Below, piece by piece: positions 1 to 7,620 of a stretch of 36,338 bases of DNA (position 1 is its first letter; each line of letters begins with the position of its first letter). Made by a program: the position numbers and the translations under genes. Source of the stretch: JBHHZJ01 sp046758005 (GTDB lineage Bacteria > Pseudomonadota > Alphaproteobacteria > Kiloniellales > J153); assembly GCA_046758005.1 (NCBI GenBank), contig JBHHZJ010000026.1:1-36338 (forward strand), written 5' to 3'. The notes beneath the pieces were generated by a model. The model saw only the letters and a list, made by a program, of their open reading frames with translations. It was not told where the DNA came from and made no database searches.

Positions 1-59
1 TGCTCGACCTCGTCATCGGCATCATCATCAACGCCTTTGTGGTCGGAATGCTCCGCTAG
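1..59 (+). CDS. C-terminal end of a membrane protein (partial)
   Basis: Only the last 18 codons are inside the window, ending at TAG 57-59. They read LDLVIGIIINAFVVGMLR, a hydrophobic stretch with one polar Asn and a closing Arg, which looks like the end of a transmembrane helix. Such an ending occurs in the last pore helix of voltage-gated-type ion channels, but this is far too little sequence to assign a family. NudC on the opposite strand converges on it with a gap of under 50 bases. Confidence 0.4.
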   Translation, partial: LDLVIGIIINAFVVGMLR

Positions 60-105
60 CCGCGAGGTCTCGATAGGTTGTCCACTCGACCCCGAGGGCC
101 GAGTG

Positions 106-1032
106 TCAGGTCCCGGCCAGCCAATCCTCGATCAGGCGCCGGGCGATGGAATCGCGGCGCGGCAGACGGAAGCTTTCGTCTTCCGGCGAGGCTTGGAGCT
201 CGGCCCGCGAGAACCAGCGCGCGGCCGCCAGCTCGTGCGGGTTGACCCTGAGCGGGGCTTGCCGGCCATGGACGTGGAAGCCGAGCATGATCGAGGAAGG
301 GAACGGCCAGGGCTGCGAGGAGTGATACGTGATGTCGGTGACCTCCAACCCCACCTCCTCGTAGATCTCGCGCGCGACCGCCTCCTCCAGGCTTTCGCCC
401 GGCTCGACGAAGCCGGCGAGCGTCGAGTGCATGCCGTCCGGCCAGATCCTCTGCCGGGCGAGCACGCAGCGCTCGCCGTCGTGGACCAGCATGATCACCG
501 CCGGATCGGTGCGCGGGAAATGGTCGGCGCCGCAGGCGGCGTTCGTGCAGCGCCGCACATGCCCGCCCTGCCCGCTGCGGGTTGGGTCGCCGCAGACGCC
601 GCAGAAGCGGTGGCGCCGATGCCAGTAGGCGAGGCCGCGGGCATAGGCCAGGATAGCGCCCTCGCCGCGCACCAGCACGGGGCCGACCGCGCGCAGGTCC
701 CGGAAGGCGCCCCGTCCGGCAAGGGCCGGGTCGGCTTCCGGGCCGTCCAGGTGCGACACGTCGATGGCGAAGAAAACCGCCGTCGCGCTGCGGCCCAGGA
801 ACACGGCCTCGGCGGCGCGGGCCGCCAAGCCCGCCGCCTCGGCGCCGCTCAGCCAGACCGCGCGAGCGCCGCTTTCGGCGTCGACGAGGTTCTTGTTCCG
901 CCACACCGGCACGAACAGGGTCGCCGGATCGGCCAGGCGCGCCGCGAGCCACGTGGGATCGCGGCGCAAATGATCGGCCCGGTCCAGGCCGACGCCGCTA
1001 TAGAAATTGCCTCGGCGGCTCCCGGCGCTCAT
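106..1032 (-). CDS. nudC: NAD(+)/NADH pyrophosphatase, Nudix family (NudC)
   Basis: A 308-residue protein that hydrolyses NADH or NAD(+) to NMN(H) and AMP; NudC enzymes also act as decapping enzymes on NAD-capped RNA. Three NudC landmarks are visible. A four-Cys zinc ribbon uses C144, C147, C162 and C167 (CGVCGD, then CTNAAC). A complete Nudix box lies at about 207-229 (GFVEPGES, then REIYEEVGLE). The family signature SQPWPFPSS follows at about 239-247 and separates NudC from other Nudix hydrolases. The N-terminal region before the ribbon is the usual NudC N-terminal domain, and the length matches the family. The ATG start has no clear Shine-Dalgarno. The gene lies 44 bases after the PAP2 gene on the same strand, so the two may share a transcript. 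Confidence 0.95.
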   Translation of the reverse strand: MSAGSRRGNFYSGVGLDRADHLRRDPTWLAARLADPATLFVPVWRNKNLVDAESGARAVWLSGAEAAGLAARAAEAVFLGRSATAVFFAIDVSHLDGPEADPALAGRGAFRDLRAVGPVLVRGEGAILAYARGLAYWHRRHRFCGVCGDPTRSGQGGHVRRCTNAACGADHFPRTDPAVIMLVHDGERCVLARQRIWPDGMHSTLAGFVEPGESLEEAVAREIYEEVGLEVTDITYHSSQPWPFPSSIMLGFHVHGRQAPLRVNPHELAAARWFSRAELQASPEDESFRLPRRDSIARRLIEDWLAGT

Positions 1033-1076
1033 GGCCGAGAAAGTGGCACAAGCCGGGAGAGTCGCGCAATCGCCGC

Positions 1077-2225
1077 TCAGAAGCGGTAGGACACGGCGAC
1101 GCCGCGTGCCCCGTCCCGGCTGAACGGGAGCAGCGTGATGTTGTTGCGCTGCAGGAACGGATTGTATCGGGTGACCGTTCTGCCGATGAAATAGCCCATG
1201 GCCCCGCCGACGAAGACGTCCGAAAACCAGTGCCTGTTATCGTCGACCCGTGACAACGCGGTGCCGGTCGCGATGCTGTAGGCGAACCAGGGTACCCAAG
1301 GATTGTCGTCCCCGTACATCTGCGAAATGACGGAAGCGACGGCGAAGGCGCTGCCCGCGTGGCCCGACGGAAACGAGGCGTTGAAATCGCCCTTGCTCGG
1401 CCCCTGGAAGTCGAACGCGTCATCGGTGTCCTCGGGGCGCTCGCGGCCGGTGACGTACTTGATGCCCGTGATAAACCCCTGGGTCAGGAGGAAACTCTGC
1501 AGGGTCAACAAGGCGGTCGCCTTTTCCCGTTTGAGGTCGAAGGCCTCGGACGTGTCCAGTGCCTCCGCCAAGGCGTAGGCCCCGAGCGAGGCGATGACGA
1601 TGTTGTCGCTTTCGCCGAATTCCCGGAATCCGTCGGCCAGGGATTCGGTCGCGTCGCCGCGCACGTCGCCCTGCCAGAAATCGATCAACGGCTCGTCCAG
1701 GAGCAGCAGCGCACCGCCGATGCCGGCCACAAGCGCCACGTTGATCCAGTCGTCCCGCTCGAAACGCAGGGGACCGGTCAAGACGCGGTACGTGTTTTCC
1801 GCGTAGCTGAGCAGGTAATCCGTGTTGACCAGGTACACGCCGTCCACATAGGCGCCCTGTTGCGTGGTCGCGGCGCCGTCGCCCCCGGACTGCGCCGCCT
1901 CCGCCGGTTGCTCCGGCTCGGCTTCGGCGGGGCCGGCCGAGGTTTCCAACGGCGGCGGGAACGGGGCCATCGGGGCGGCCTGGTAGGGCGGCAGGAACTC
2001 GGCCTCCGATCCGCCACGGGGACTGCGCGGCGGCGCAAGGCCGGCGGTGTCCGGGTCGAAAACGATCACGGACCCGCTTGCGTCGGCGGTCCCCCACGCC
2101 GTGTACGGCGAGAATCCAAAGTCGTACACCCTGACCGCAACGCGGCTCTGCGCCCCCGCGGCAGGGGCGGCGACCGCGCACAGAGCGGACAGACAGGCAA
2201 CCGCCAAGCCGTTCCGTTTGCTCAC
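1077..2225 (-). CDS. Secreted PAP2-family phosphatase with beta-barrel-like C-terminus
   Basis: I chose the GTG at 2225 (382 aa) over an in-frame ATG at 2306 because an AGGGGGG ribosome site lies just before it and the protein then opens with a signal peptide (SKRNGL, hydrophobic core, cut near AGA-Q). A proline- and glutamate-rich linker covers roughly residues 60-120. The PAP2 catalytic motifs are all present: KYVTGRERP (about 256-264), FPSGH (about 285-289) and SRVDDNRHWFSD (about 325-336), with hydrophobic helices between. Known relatives remove phosphate from lipids such as phosphatidic acid, undecaprenyl-PP or lipid A; the substrate here cannot be read. The end, VAVSYRF with a terminal Phe, resembles the last strand of an outer-membrane barrel, which is unusual for a plain PAP2 enzyme. 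Confidence 0.85.
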   Translation of the reverse strand: MSKRNGLAVACLSALCAVAAPAAGAQSRVAVRVYDFGFSPYTAWGTADASGSVIVFDPDTAGLAPPRSPRGGSEAEFLPPYQAAPMAPFPPPLETSAGPAEAEPEQPAEAAQSGGDGAATTQQGAYVDGVYLVNTDYLLSYAENTYRVLTGPLRFERDDWINVALVAGIGGALLLLDEPLIDFWQGDVRGDATESLADGFREFGESDNIVIASLGAYALAEALDTSEAFDLKREKATALLTLQSFLLTQGFITGIKYVTGRERPEDTDDAFDFQGPSKGDFNASFPSGHAGSAFAVASVISQMYGDDNPWVPWFAYSIATGTALSRVDDNRHWFSDVFVGGAMGYFIGRTVTRYNPFLQRNNITLLPFSRDGARGVAVSYRF

Positions 2226-2377
2226 GCCGATCCCCCCTGCCCCACAAGCGCCGTTTGCCCGTGGCGTATACCTTGCAGGCTGCGAATTGTTCGCGGCGCG
2301 CGCCACGCCGCGCGTGGTTTCGCCGACACGTTACGTGCCGTCAGGGCGCTTGTCATCCCGATAATCGTTCGCAACCG

Positions 2378-2403
2378 GCGCCGCGGGGCGAGCGCTTTTT
2401 TTT
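2378..2403 (+). terminator. Possible intrinsic terminator or attenuator in a divergent region
   Basis: A short GC hairpin (CGCC 2379-2382 pairing with GGCG 2387-2390, or GCGC 2378-2381 with 2392-2395) runs straight into eight T residues at 2396-2403. It lies in the 251-base gap between the divergent PAP2 and DUF6134 genes, where no plus-strand gene ends. It could therefore be an attenuator in the DUF6134 leader or the end of a short RNA. The stem is only 4 bp. Confidence 0.3.
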
Positions 2404-2476
2404 CGCGCCCGGCGCCGGCTTGCGGTGCGTAAGCTTATCAGTCACGCTTGAAAATGGGATCGAGCGGGGCGGGCGC

Positions 2477-3136
2477 ATGCGGCGGCGGGACACCTTATTG
2501 ATGGCGGGCGGCGCGTTCGCCGCAGGCCTGTTGCCCGCGATCCCGGGCACGGCGTGCCGGCTGTTTCCGGCCGACGGCGAGGTCGACTTCATGGTCCGGC
2601 GCCACGACCGCGTCATCGGCGGCCACCGCATACGGTTCGCGCGCAGCGCCGGCCGCTTTACCGTGCGCACCGACGTCGAGATCGAGGTCGGCCTGTTCGG
2701 CGCCCCCGTGTTCCGCTTCACCCATCACGCGGAGGAGGTGTGGCGCGATGGCTGGTTGCAGGCTGTCGTCTCCGATACGGACGACGACGGCCGACCGTAC
2801 CGGGTACGCGCCGAGCGCCGGGACGGGATCTTCGGCGGTACCGTGAACGGCGCCAGGTTCACCGTCTCGGGCTACATCATTCCCTCGAGCCTGTGGCACC
2901 ACGATACGATCGCGGTCGAGGCCCTGTTCGACACGATCGACGCGCGGGTCAAGCTGGTCCGCGCCAAGCTGCTCGGCAGCGAGCCGGTGCCGGTCGGCGG
3001 CAAGCCCGTCACGGCCAAGCATTACGCGCTCTTCGGCGAGATCGAGCGCGAGCTCTGGTACGCCTCGGACTGCAGGCTGGTCCGCGTCGCCTTCCTGGCC
3101 CGCGACGGCTCCGAGATCACGCTCGAGCCGCGTTAG
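2477..3136 (+). CDS. Exported DUF6134-type protein with Tat-like signal
   Basis: A 219-residue protein starting MRRRDTLLMAGGAFAAG. The RRRDTLL stretch followed by a small-residue hydrophobic run resembles a twin-arginine signal, so export to the periplasm is likely. The body is rich in beta-forming segments, such as FMVRRHDRVIGGHRIRFA and FTVSGYIIPSSLWHHDT. Those two stretches and the later YALFGEIERELWY segment match my recollection of DUF6134, whose function is unknown. An open frame extends upstream to about 2255, but the region before 2477 reads as non-coding leader, and the ATG at 2477 follows GAGCGGGGCGGG. No enzyme motif is visible. It lies directly upstream of the SRP RNA gene and is divergent from the PAP2 gene. 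Confidence 0.65.
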   Translation: MRRRDTLLMAGGAFAAGLLPAIPGTACRLFPADGEVDFMVRRHDRVIGGHRIRFARSAGRFTVRTDVEIEVGLFGAPVFRFTHHAEEVWRDGWLQAVVSDTDDDGRPYRVRAERRDGIFGGTVNGARFTVSGYIIPSSLWHHDTIAVEALFDTIDARVKLVRAKLLGSEPVPVGGKPVTAKHYALFGEIERELWYASDCRLVRVAFLARDGSEITLEPR

Positions 3137-3149
3137 CCCGGCATCGCCC

Positions 3150-3180
3150 TTGCCCTTCGGCCGCGGATAGCTGATATAGT
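3150..3180 (+). promoter_or_regulatory. Promoter of the SRP RNA gene
   Basis: TTGCCC at 3150-3155 with GATATA at 3173-3178 (17-base spacer), or TATAGT at 3175-3180, forms a sigma-70-like promoter. The TATAGT hexamer ends six bases before the predicted 5' end of the RNA at 3187, which is the expected distance. It sits immediately after the stop codon of the DUF6134 gene. Confidence 0.6.
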
Positions 3181-3186
3181 CCGCTC

Positions 3187-3282
3187 GGGAGGTTGGCCGC
3201 GGACGGAGCGCTCGCCAACCCGGTCAGGTCCGGAAGGAAGCAGCCGTAACGAGTTTGCTCCGGGTCGCTGGTTCAGCCTCCC
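3187..3282 (+). ncRNA. ffs: Small signal recognition particle RNA (4.5S type)
   Basis: The conserved apical core GGTCAGGTCCGGAAGGAAGC, followed by AGCCGTAACGAG, is the Ffh-binding part of bacterial SRP RNA: the GGAA tetraloop stem plus the internal loop carrying AGCAGCC. The ends pair as expected, GGGAGG at 3187-3192 with CCTCCC at 3277-3282, giving a molecule of about 96 nt. This is the short bacterial form without an Alu domain. Its position just before dnaX-ybaB-recR is common in proteobacteria. A GC hairpin (CCCCGCC 3284-3290 with GGCGGGG 3302-3308) follows but lacks a T-run. The exact ends are inferred from pairing. Confidence 0.93.
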
Positions 3283-3385
3283 ACCCCGCCACGCCGCGCC
3301 GGGCGGGGGCCGCGACGGGCGTGGACCTTGCCGGTTCGCGCGCCCGGCGGAGAGTTCCGGCTTGCCCGCAACCGAGGGCTTTTCG

Positions 3386-5272
3386 ATGACCGACCAGCCC
3401 GCCGCCGCGACGACGCCGTACCGCGTTCTGGCGCGCAAGTACCGGCCGGCCGCGTTCGCCGACCTGATCGGGCAGGAAGCGCTGGTCCGGACGCTGACCA
3501 ACGCGATCGAGAGCGGCCGTTTGGCCCACGCCTACATCCTGACCGGCGTGCGCGGGGTCGGCAAGACCACGACCGCGCGGATCATCGCACGCGCGCTCAA
3601 CTGTGTGCGGCCCGACGGTGCCGGCGGCCCGACGGCCGAGCCCTGCGGGCGCTGCGAGAACTGCGTCGCGATCACGCAGGACCGGCACGTCGACGTGATC
3701 GAGATGGACGCGGCCAGCCGCACCGGCATCGACGACGTGCGCGAACTGGTCGAGGGCGTGCGCTACCGGCCGGTCCAGGCGCGCAAGAAGGTCTACATCA
3801 TCGACGAGGTGCACATGCTCTCCAAGCCGGCCTTCAACGGCCTGCTCAAGACCCTCGAGGAGCCCCCGGAGCACATCGTCTTCATCTTCGCAACGACCGA
3901 GATCCGCAAGGTGCCGGTCACCGTGCTGTCGCGCTGCCAGCGCTTCGACTTGCGCCGTGTCGACCAGGACCTGCTCGCCCGCCACTTCGCCGGGATCGCC
4001 AAGGCCGAGGGCGTCGAAGTCGCCGCCAAGGCGTTGGCCCTCATTGCGCGTGCCGCGGACGGCTCGGTGCGCGACGGCCTGTCGCTGCTCGACCAGGCGA
4101 TCGCGCTGGGCGGTCGGCGGGTCGAGGAGGAGCAGGTGCGCGAGATGCTGGGGCTCGCCGACCGGACCCAGGTCTTCGATCTGTTCGAGGCCCTCATGCG
4201 CGGGCGCGCGCCCGAGGCGCTCGCGCTCCTGGGCGAGCTTTATTCCGCCGGCGCCGACCCGGCGGTCGTGCTCCAGGACCTGCTCGAGCTCGCGCACTTC
4301 GTGACCCGCGCCAAGCTCGTGCCCGGGACGGTCGAGGCCCCAGACGTGCCCGAGGCGGAGCGGGTGCGCGGCCGCGCGCTGGCCGAGGCGCTGTCGCTGC
4401 CCGCGCTCGCGCGCACGTGGCAGATCCTGCTCAAGGGCCTGGGCGAGGTGCAGGCCGCGCCCGCGCCCCTGCGCGGAGCGGAGATGGTCCTGATCCGCCT
4501 CGCCTACGCCAGCGAGCTGCCGAGCCCGGCCGAACTGGTGGCGCGCCTGAGCGAGGCAGTACCCGGCCCCGCCGCCGCGCCCTCGACGGCGTCGTCGGGG
4601 GCCGCCCCGACGGCGGAGGGCGACCAGCCAATCCCGGGCCCGACGGCCCGGACCCGCGAGACGGCCCGGGCCGAGCCGCGCCCCGAGCCGCGCTCCGATG
4701 GGGGGCCGCAGGCCGCGTTGGCGCCGCGCGTCCGCCCGGCGCCGGAGGCCGACGACCCGGCCGCCACCCCGGCCGAGACCGTAGGCGCGCCGCCGGCCGG
4801 CTTTGCCGAGGTCGTGGCGCTCGCCCGGGCGCGGCGGGAGACCATCCTGGCCAACCACCTGGCCAACGACGTGCATCTGGTGAGTTTCGAGCCGGGGCGG
4901 ATCGAGCTGCGGCCGACCGGCCACGCGCCGCGCAACCTGGCCGGCCAACTGGGCGCGCTGCTCCAGGATGCCACCAGCGAGCGCTGGGTGGTCAGCGTCT
5001 CGCAGGAACGGGGCGATCCGACGCTGCGCGATCAGGCCCGCACCGCGGCGGCGCGCCGGCGCGACGAGGCGCTCGAGCATCCGCTGGTGCGGGCGGCGCT
5101 GCAGACCTTCCCCGGGGCCCGACTGGTCGAGCCGAGCGGCGGGCCGAGCGACGCGCAGCGCGCGGCGGCGGGGGAGCCGGGCGCGTGGCCCGGCCCGCCC
5201 GAGGCGCCCGAACCGGACTCCGGCCCTCCCGGCGACCTCGATGCTTCGGATGAGGGAGACGACACCGCATGA
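3386..5272 (+). CDS. dnaX: DNA polymerase III subunits gamma/tau
   Basis: A 628-residue clamp-loader ATPase that loads the beta sliding clamp and joins polymerase and helicase at the replication fork. The N-terminal AAA+ module shows the DnaX entry YRVLARKYRP, Walker A GVRGVGKTT (about residues 54-62), the four-Cys zinc loop ending CGRCENC, Walker B with DEVHML, and the sensor-1 region IFATTEIRKVP. After about residue 370 comes a long Ala/Pro/Glu-rich linker, then a tau-type C-terminal domain. I chose ATG 3386, preceded by GAGGG at 7 bases; a TTG at 3362 with GGAGAG in front is the alternative. No A-rich slippery sequence for a programmed frameshift is visible. The stop overlaps the next start as ATGA, so translation is probably coupled. 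Confidence 0.96.
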   Translation: MTDQPAAATTPYRVLARKYRPAAFADLIGQEALVRTLTNAIESGRLAHAYILTGVRGVGKTTTARIIARALNCVRPDGAGGPTAEPCGRCENCVAITQDRHVDVIEMDAASRTGIDDVRELVEGVRYRPVQARKKVYIIDEVHMLSKPAFNGLLKTLEEPPEHIVFIFATTEIRKVPVTVLSRCQRFDLRRVDQDLLARHFAGIAKAEGVEVAAKALALIARAADGSVRDGLSLLDQAIALGGRRVEEEQVREMLGLADRTQVFDLFEALMRGRAPEALALLGELYSAGADPAVVLQDLLELAHFVTRAKLVPGTVEAPDVPEAERVRGRALAEALSLPALARTWQILLKGLGEVQAAPAPLRGAEMVLIRLAYASELPSPAELVARLSEAVPGPAAAPSTASSGAAPTAEGDQPIPGPTARTRETARAEPRPEPRSDGGPQAALAPRVRPAPEADDPAATPAETVGAPPAGFAEVVALARARRETILANHLANDVHLVSFEPGRIELRPTGHAPRNLAGQLGALLQDATSERWVVSVSQERGDPTLRDQARTAAARRRDEALEHPLVRAALQTFPGARLVEPSGGPSDAQRAAAGEPGAWPGPPEAPEPDSGPPGDLDASDEGDDTA

Positions 5273-5592
5273 AGAACCTCGGCCAGATGATGAAGCAGGC
5301 GCAGCAGATGCAGGCCAAGATGGCGGAGCTGCAGGAAAAGCTCGCCGAAATCGAGCTGACCGGGGCCTCGGGCGGGGGCATGGTCCAGGTCACGATGAAC
5401 GGCAGGGGCGAGATGCGCCGCGTCAAGATCGATCCCACCCTGGTCGATCCGGACGAGGTCGAGGTGCTCGAGGACCTGATCGCCGCCGCCGCGAACGACG
5501 CCAAGGCGAAAATCGAGGCGCACGTCGCCGAGAGGATGCGCGAGCTGACCGGCGGGCTCAGCCTGCCGCCCGGCTTCAAGCTGCCGGTTTGA
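5269..5592 (+). CDS. ybaB: Nucleoid-associated protein, YbaB/EbfC family
   Basis: A 107-residue DNA-binding protein of the YbaB/EbfC family, which forms a tweezer-like dimer and coats DNA. The family features are a Met/Gln-rich opening (MKNLGQMMKQAQQMQAKM), the SGGGMVQVTMNGRGEMRRVKI core and a helical C-terminal half. The start lies inside the dnaX stop (ATGA), and recR follows 22 bases later. The three genes form the classical dnaX-ybaB-recR operon. Length is normal for the family. Confidence 0.95.
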   Translation: MKNLGQMMKQAQQMQAKMAELQEKLAEIELTGASGGGMVQVTMNGRGEMRRVKIDPTLVDPDEVEVLEDLIAAAANDAKAKIEAHVAERMRELTGGLSLPPGFKLPV

Positions 5593-5614
5593 TCGTCGGC
5601 CGGACCGGCCGGGC

Positions 5615-6223
5615 ATGGTCGCCAGCGAGATCGAACGGCTGATCCAGTTGCTCGCCCGCCTGCCCGGCCTGGGGCCGCGCTCGGCGCGCCGGGCGGCGCT
5701 GCAGATGATCACGAAGCCGGAGACCCTCATGCTGCCGCTCGCCGCCGCGCTGCGGCAGGCGGCCGAGAACATCCGCACCTGCGCCACCTGCGGCAACCTT
5801 GACACCGCCGATCCCTGCGCCGTGTGCCGCGACCCGGCGCGCGACGCCGCGATCGTGTGCGTGGTCGAGCAGGTCGCCGACCTCTGGGCGATCGAGCGCA
5901 GCGGCGCCTTCAAGGGCCTCTATCACGTGCTCGGCGGCACGCTTTCGGCACTCGACGGGCGCGGGCCGGAGCAACTCAACATCGCCGCCCTGATCGAGCG
6001 CGTGCGCGCCGCCGAGGCGGGCGGCACGCGGGTCGCGGAGGTCATCCTGGCCCTGAGCGCCACGGTGGACGGCCAGACGACGGCCCATTACATCGCCGAG
6101 CGCCTGGCCGGCCTCAATGTCATGGTCTCGCGCCTCGCCCAGGGCGTGCCCGTGGGCGGCGAGCTGGACTACCTCGACGACGGCACGCTGAGCGCGGCCC
6201 TCAAGGCGCGGCGGCCGGCCTGA
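5615..6223 (+). CDS. recR: Recombination mediator RecR
   Basis: A 202-residue protein of the RecFOR pathway, which loads RecA at gapped DNA. It shows the N-terminal helix-hairpin-helix (LPGLGPRSARRAAL), the four-Cys zinc finger C56, C59, C68, C71 (CATCGN, then CAVC), and the Toprim domain starting VCVVEQVADLWAIE and continuing through YHVLGG. The C-terminal LNVMVSRLAQGVPVGGELDYLD segment is typical. It is the third gene of the dnaX operon. A weak hairpin (GGCG-CAG-CGCC, about 6243-6253) followed by CTTTGTTT may help end the transcript. Confidence 0.96.
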   Translation: MVASEIERLIQLLARLPGLGPRSARRAALQMITKPETLMLPLAAALRQAAENIRTCATCGNLDTADPCAVCRDPARDAAIVCVVEQVADLWAIERSGAFKGLYHVLGGTLSALDGRGPEQLNIAALIERVRAAEAGGTRVAEVILALSATVDGQTTAHYIAERLAGLNVMVSRLAQGVPVGGELDYLDDGTLSAALKARRPA

Positions 6224-6254
6224 TCGGGCCGCGCCGTGGCCAGGCGCAGCGCCC

Positions 6255-6403
6255 TTTGTTTATCAATAGTGGCCCAAATGGAGTGGATTAACGTATATTC
6301 GATTAATGCAGTAATTATGTAATATTAACAATGATATATATTGTATAAACGCGGCTTTCGACAGCCCCTACCGCATTGATGATACATATTAATGGTTTAT
6401 CCG
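6255..6403. other. AT-rich island between convergent genes
   Basis: This stretch between the converging recR and rmuC genes is strikingly AT-rich, with runs such as GTAATATTAACAATGATATA, and holds no convincing coding frame. It carries two TTAA-N11-TTAA pairs (TTAA at 6286 and near 6303; and just before the rmuC stop). No gene here needs a promoter in it, so its composition is unexplained. It could bind an AT-preferring nucleoid protein, hold an unrecognised small RNA, or be a remnant of inserted DNA. Confidence 0.45.
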
Positions 6404-7513
6404 TTAATCGCCTGCCGCCTGCTGCGCCGGCGGCGGGGCAAGGGCCTCGGCCTCTGCGGGCTGGTCCTCGAGCTGCAGATCGACGATGCGCTCGCCGCGC
6501 TTGGTCACCCTCTCGGTCGAGATTCGGATCTGGCGCACGTCCTCATTGGCCTGCTCGAAGTGCTTTTGCAGCTTGCCGACCCGGTCGTCCAGCCGCGCCA
6601 CGTCCTTGAGCATGGTCTGCACCTCGGCCTGAATCACGCCGGCCTGCTCGCGCATGCGCACGTCCTTGAGGATCGCGCGCACCGTGTTGAGGGTGGCCAT
6701 GAGCGTGGTCGGCGAGACGATCCACACCCGCGCCCGGTAGGACTCCTCGACCACCTCGCGGAAGTTGGCGTGCAGCTCGGCGTAGACCGCCTCGCTGGGC
6801 AGGAACATGAGCGCCGATTCGGCGGTTTCCCCGGGCACGATGTACCTCGCCGCGATGTCGTGCACATGCTTGCGAACGTCGCCGGCGAAGGCCCGGCGCG
6901 CCACGGTGAGCGCGGTCTCCTCGCGCGCATCCCGCAGGGCCTGGTAGCTCTCCAGCGGAAACTTGGAATCGATCGCGATCGGCCCCGGCGGGTTGGGCAG
7001 GCGCAGCAGGCAGTCGGCGCGCCTGTCGTTGCCGAGCGTCGCCTGGAAGGCGTAGGCCGAGGGCGGCAGGATGGCCTCGACGATGTCGCGCAACTGGATC
7101 TCGCCGAAGGCGCCGCGCGCCTGCTTGTTGGCGAGGATGTCCTGGAGCCCGACGACCTGCGTGGACAACTCGGTGATGTTCCTCTGCGCCTTGTCGATGA
7201 CCGCCAGGCGCTCGCGCAGGTCGGTCAGCGTGGTCTGGCTCTGGGCCGCGGACTCCTGGAGCCGGTCGCTCACCCGCTTGGCGAAGTCGCCGAGGCGTTC
7301 CTCGACTACCTTGGCGAGCGTGCGTTCCTGCGCCTGGAGGCGGTCGGCGAGCTGGGCCTGGACCGCCGCCTGGCTCTCGGCCATCTGAGCCAGGCGCCCG
7401 TCGAGCGCGGCCAAGTCGCCCCCGCCCGCGGCGCGGCCCCGGGTCAGCAGCAGGACGAGCGCAACGCCGATCACCAGCGCCGCCGCGACCACCACGATGA
7501 GGGCCGGATCCAC
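6404..7513 (-). CDS. rmuC: DNA recombination protein RmuC homologue
   Basis: A 369-residue membrane-anchored protein of the RmuC family, which contains a predicted restriction-endonuclease-like fold and limits recombination between inverted repeats in E. coli. It has an N-terminal transmembrane helix (about residues 4-24), then a long Gln/Leu-rich coiled coil to about 120. The conserved core follows: NKQARGAFGE, AIDSKFPLESY, IAARYIVPGETAESALMFLP, and VWIVSPTTLMATLNTVRAI. The start is GTG with AAGGAG 12 bases upstream. It lies 107 bases downstream of ubiV on the same strand and may be read from the ubi promoter. The C-terminal tail is Ala/Pro/Gln-rich. Confidence 0.92.
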   Translation of the reverse strand: MDPALIVVVAAALVIGVALVLLLTRGRAAGGGDLAALDGRLAQMAESQAAVQAQLADRLQAQERTLAKVVEERLGDFAKRVSDRLQESAAQSQTTLTDLRERLAVIDKAQRNITELSTQVVGLQDILANKQARGAFGEIQLRDIVEAILPPSAYAFQATLGNDRRADCLLRLPNPPGPIAIDSKFPLESYQALRDAREETALTVARRAFAGDVRKHVHDIAARYIVPGETAESALMFLPSEAVYAELHANFREVVEESYRARVWIVSPTTLMATLNTVRAILKDVRMREQAGVIQAEVQTMLKDVARLDDRVGKLQKHFEQANEDVRQIRISTERVTKRGERIVDLQLEDQPAEAEALAPPPAQQAAGD

Positions 7514-7620
7514 GGCTGCGAACGACTCCTTCAGGTTCGGGTCAAGCTAACACGGGATCCGGTTTTGGGGGCAGCGAAAAGCTCGGGGACGTGCGGCGCA
7601 CCGCCGGCGCGAAGAAACGG

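Noticed and set aside
2255..2476. N-terminal extension of the DUF6134 protein from 2255
   Set aside because: The extended part crosses the T8 hairpin and has no signal-peptide logic; the Tat-like signal starts at 2477.
3224..5080. Long open frame antisense to dnaX (and similar long ones antisense to yejA, yejB and yejF)
   Set aside because: Their translations are Arg/Gly/Ala/His-rich without family motifs, as expected opposite GC-rich genes, while the other strand encodes well-recognised proteins.
3386..5272. Programmed frameshift in dnaX producing a short gamma subunit
   Set aside because: No A-AAA-AAG-type or other homopolymer slippery site is visible at the domain border; the linker is GC-rich throughout.
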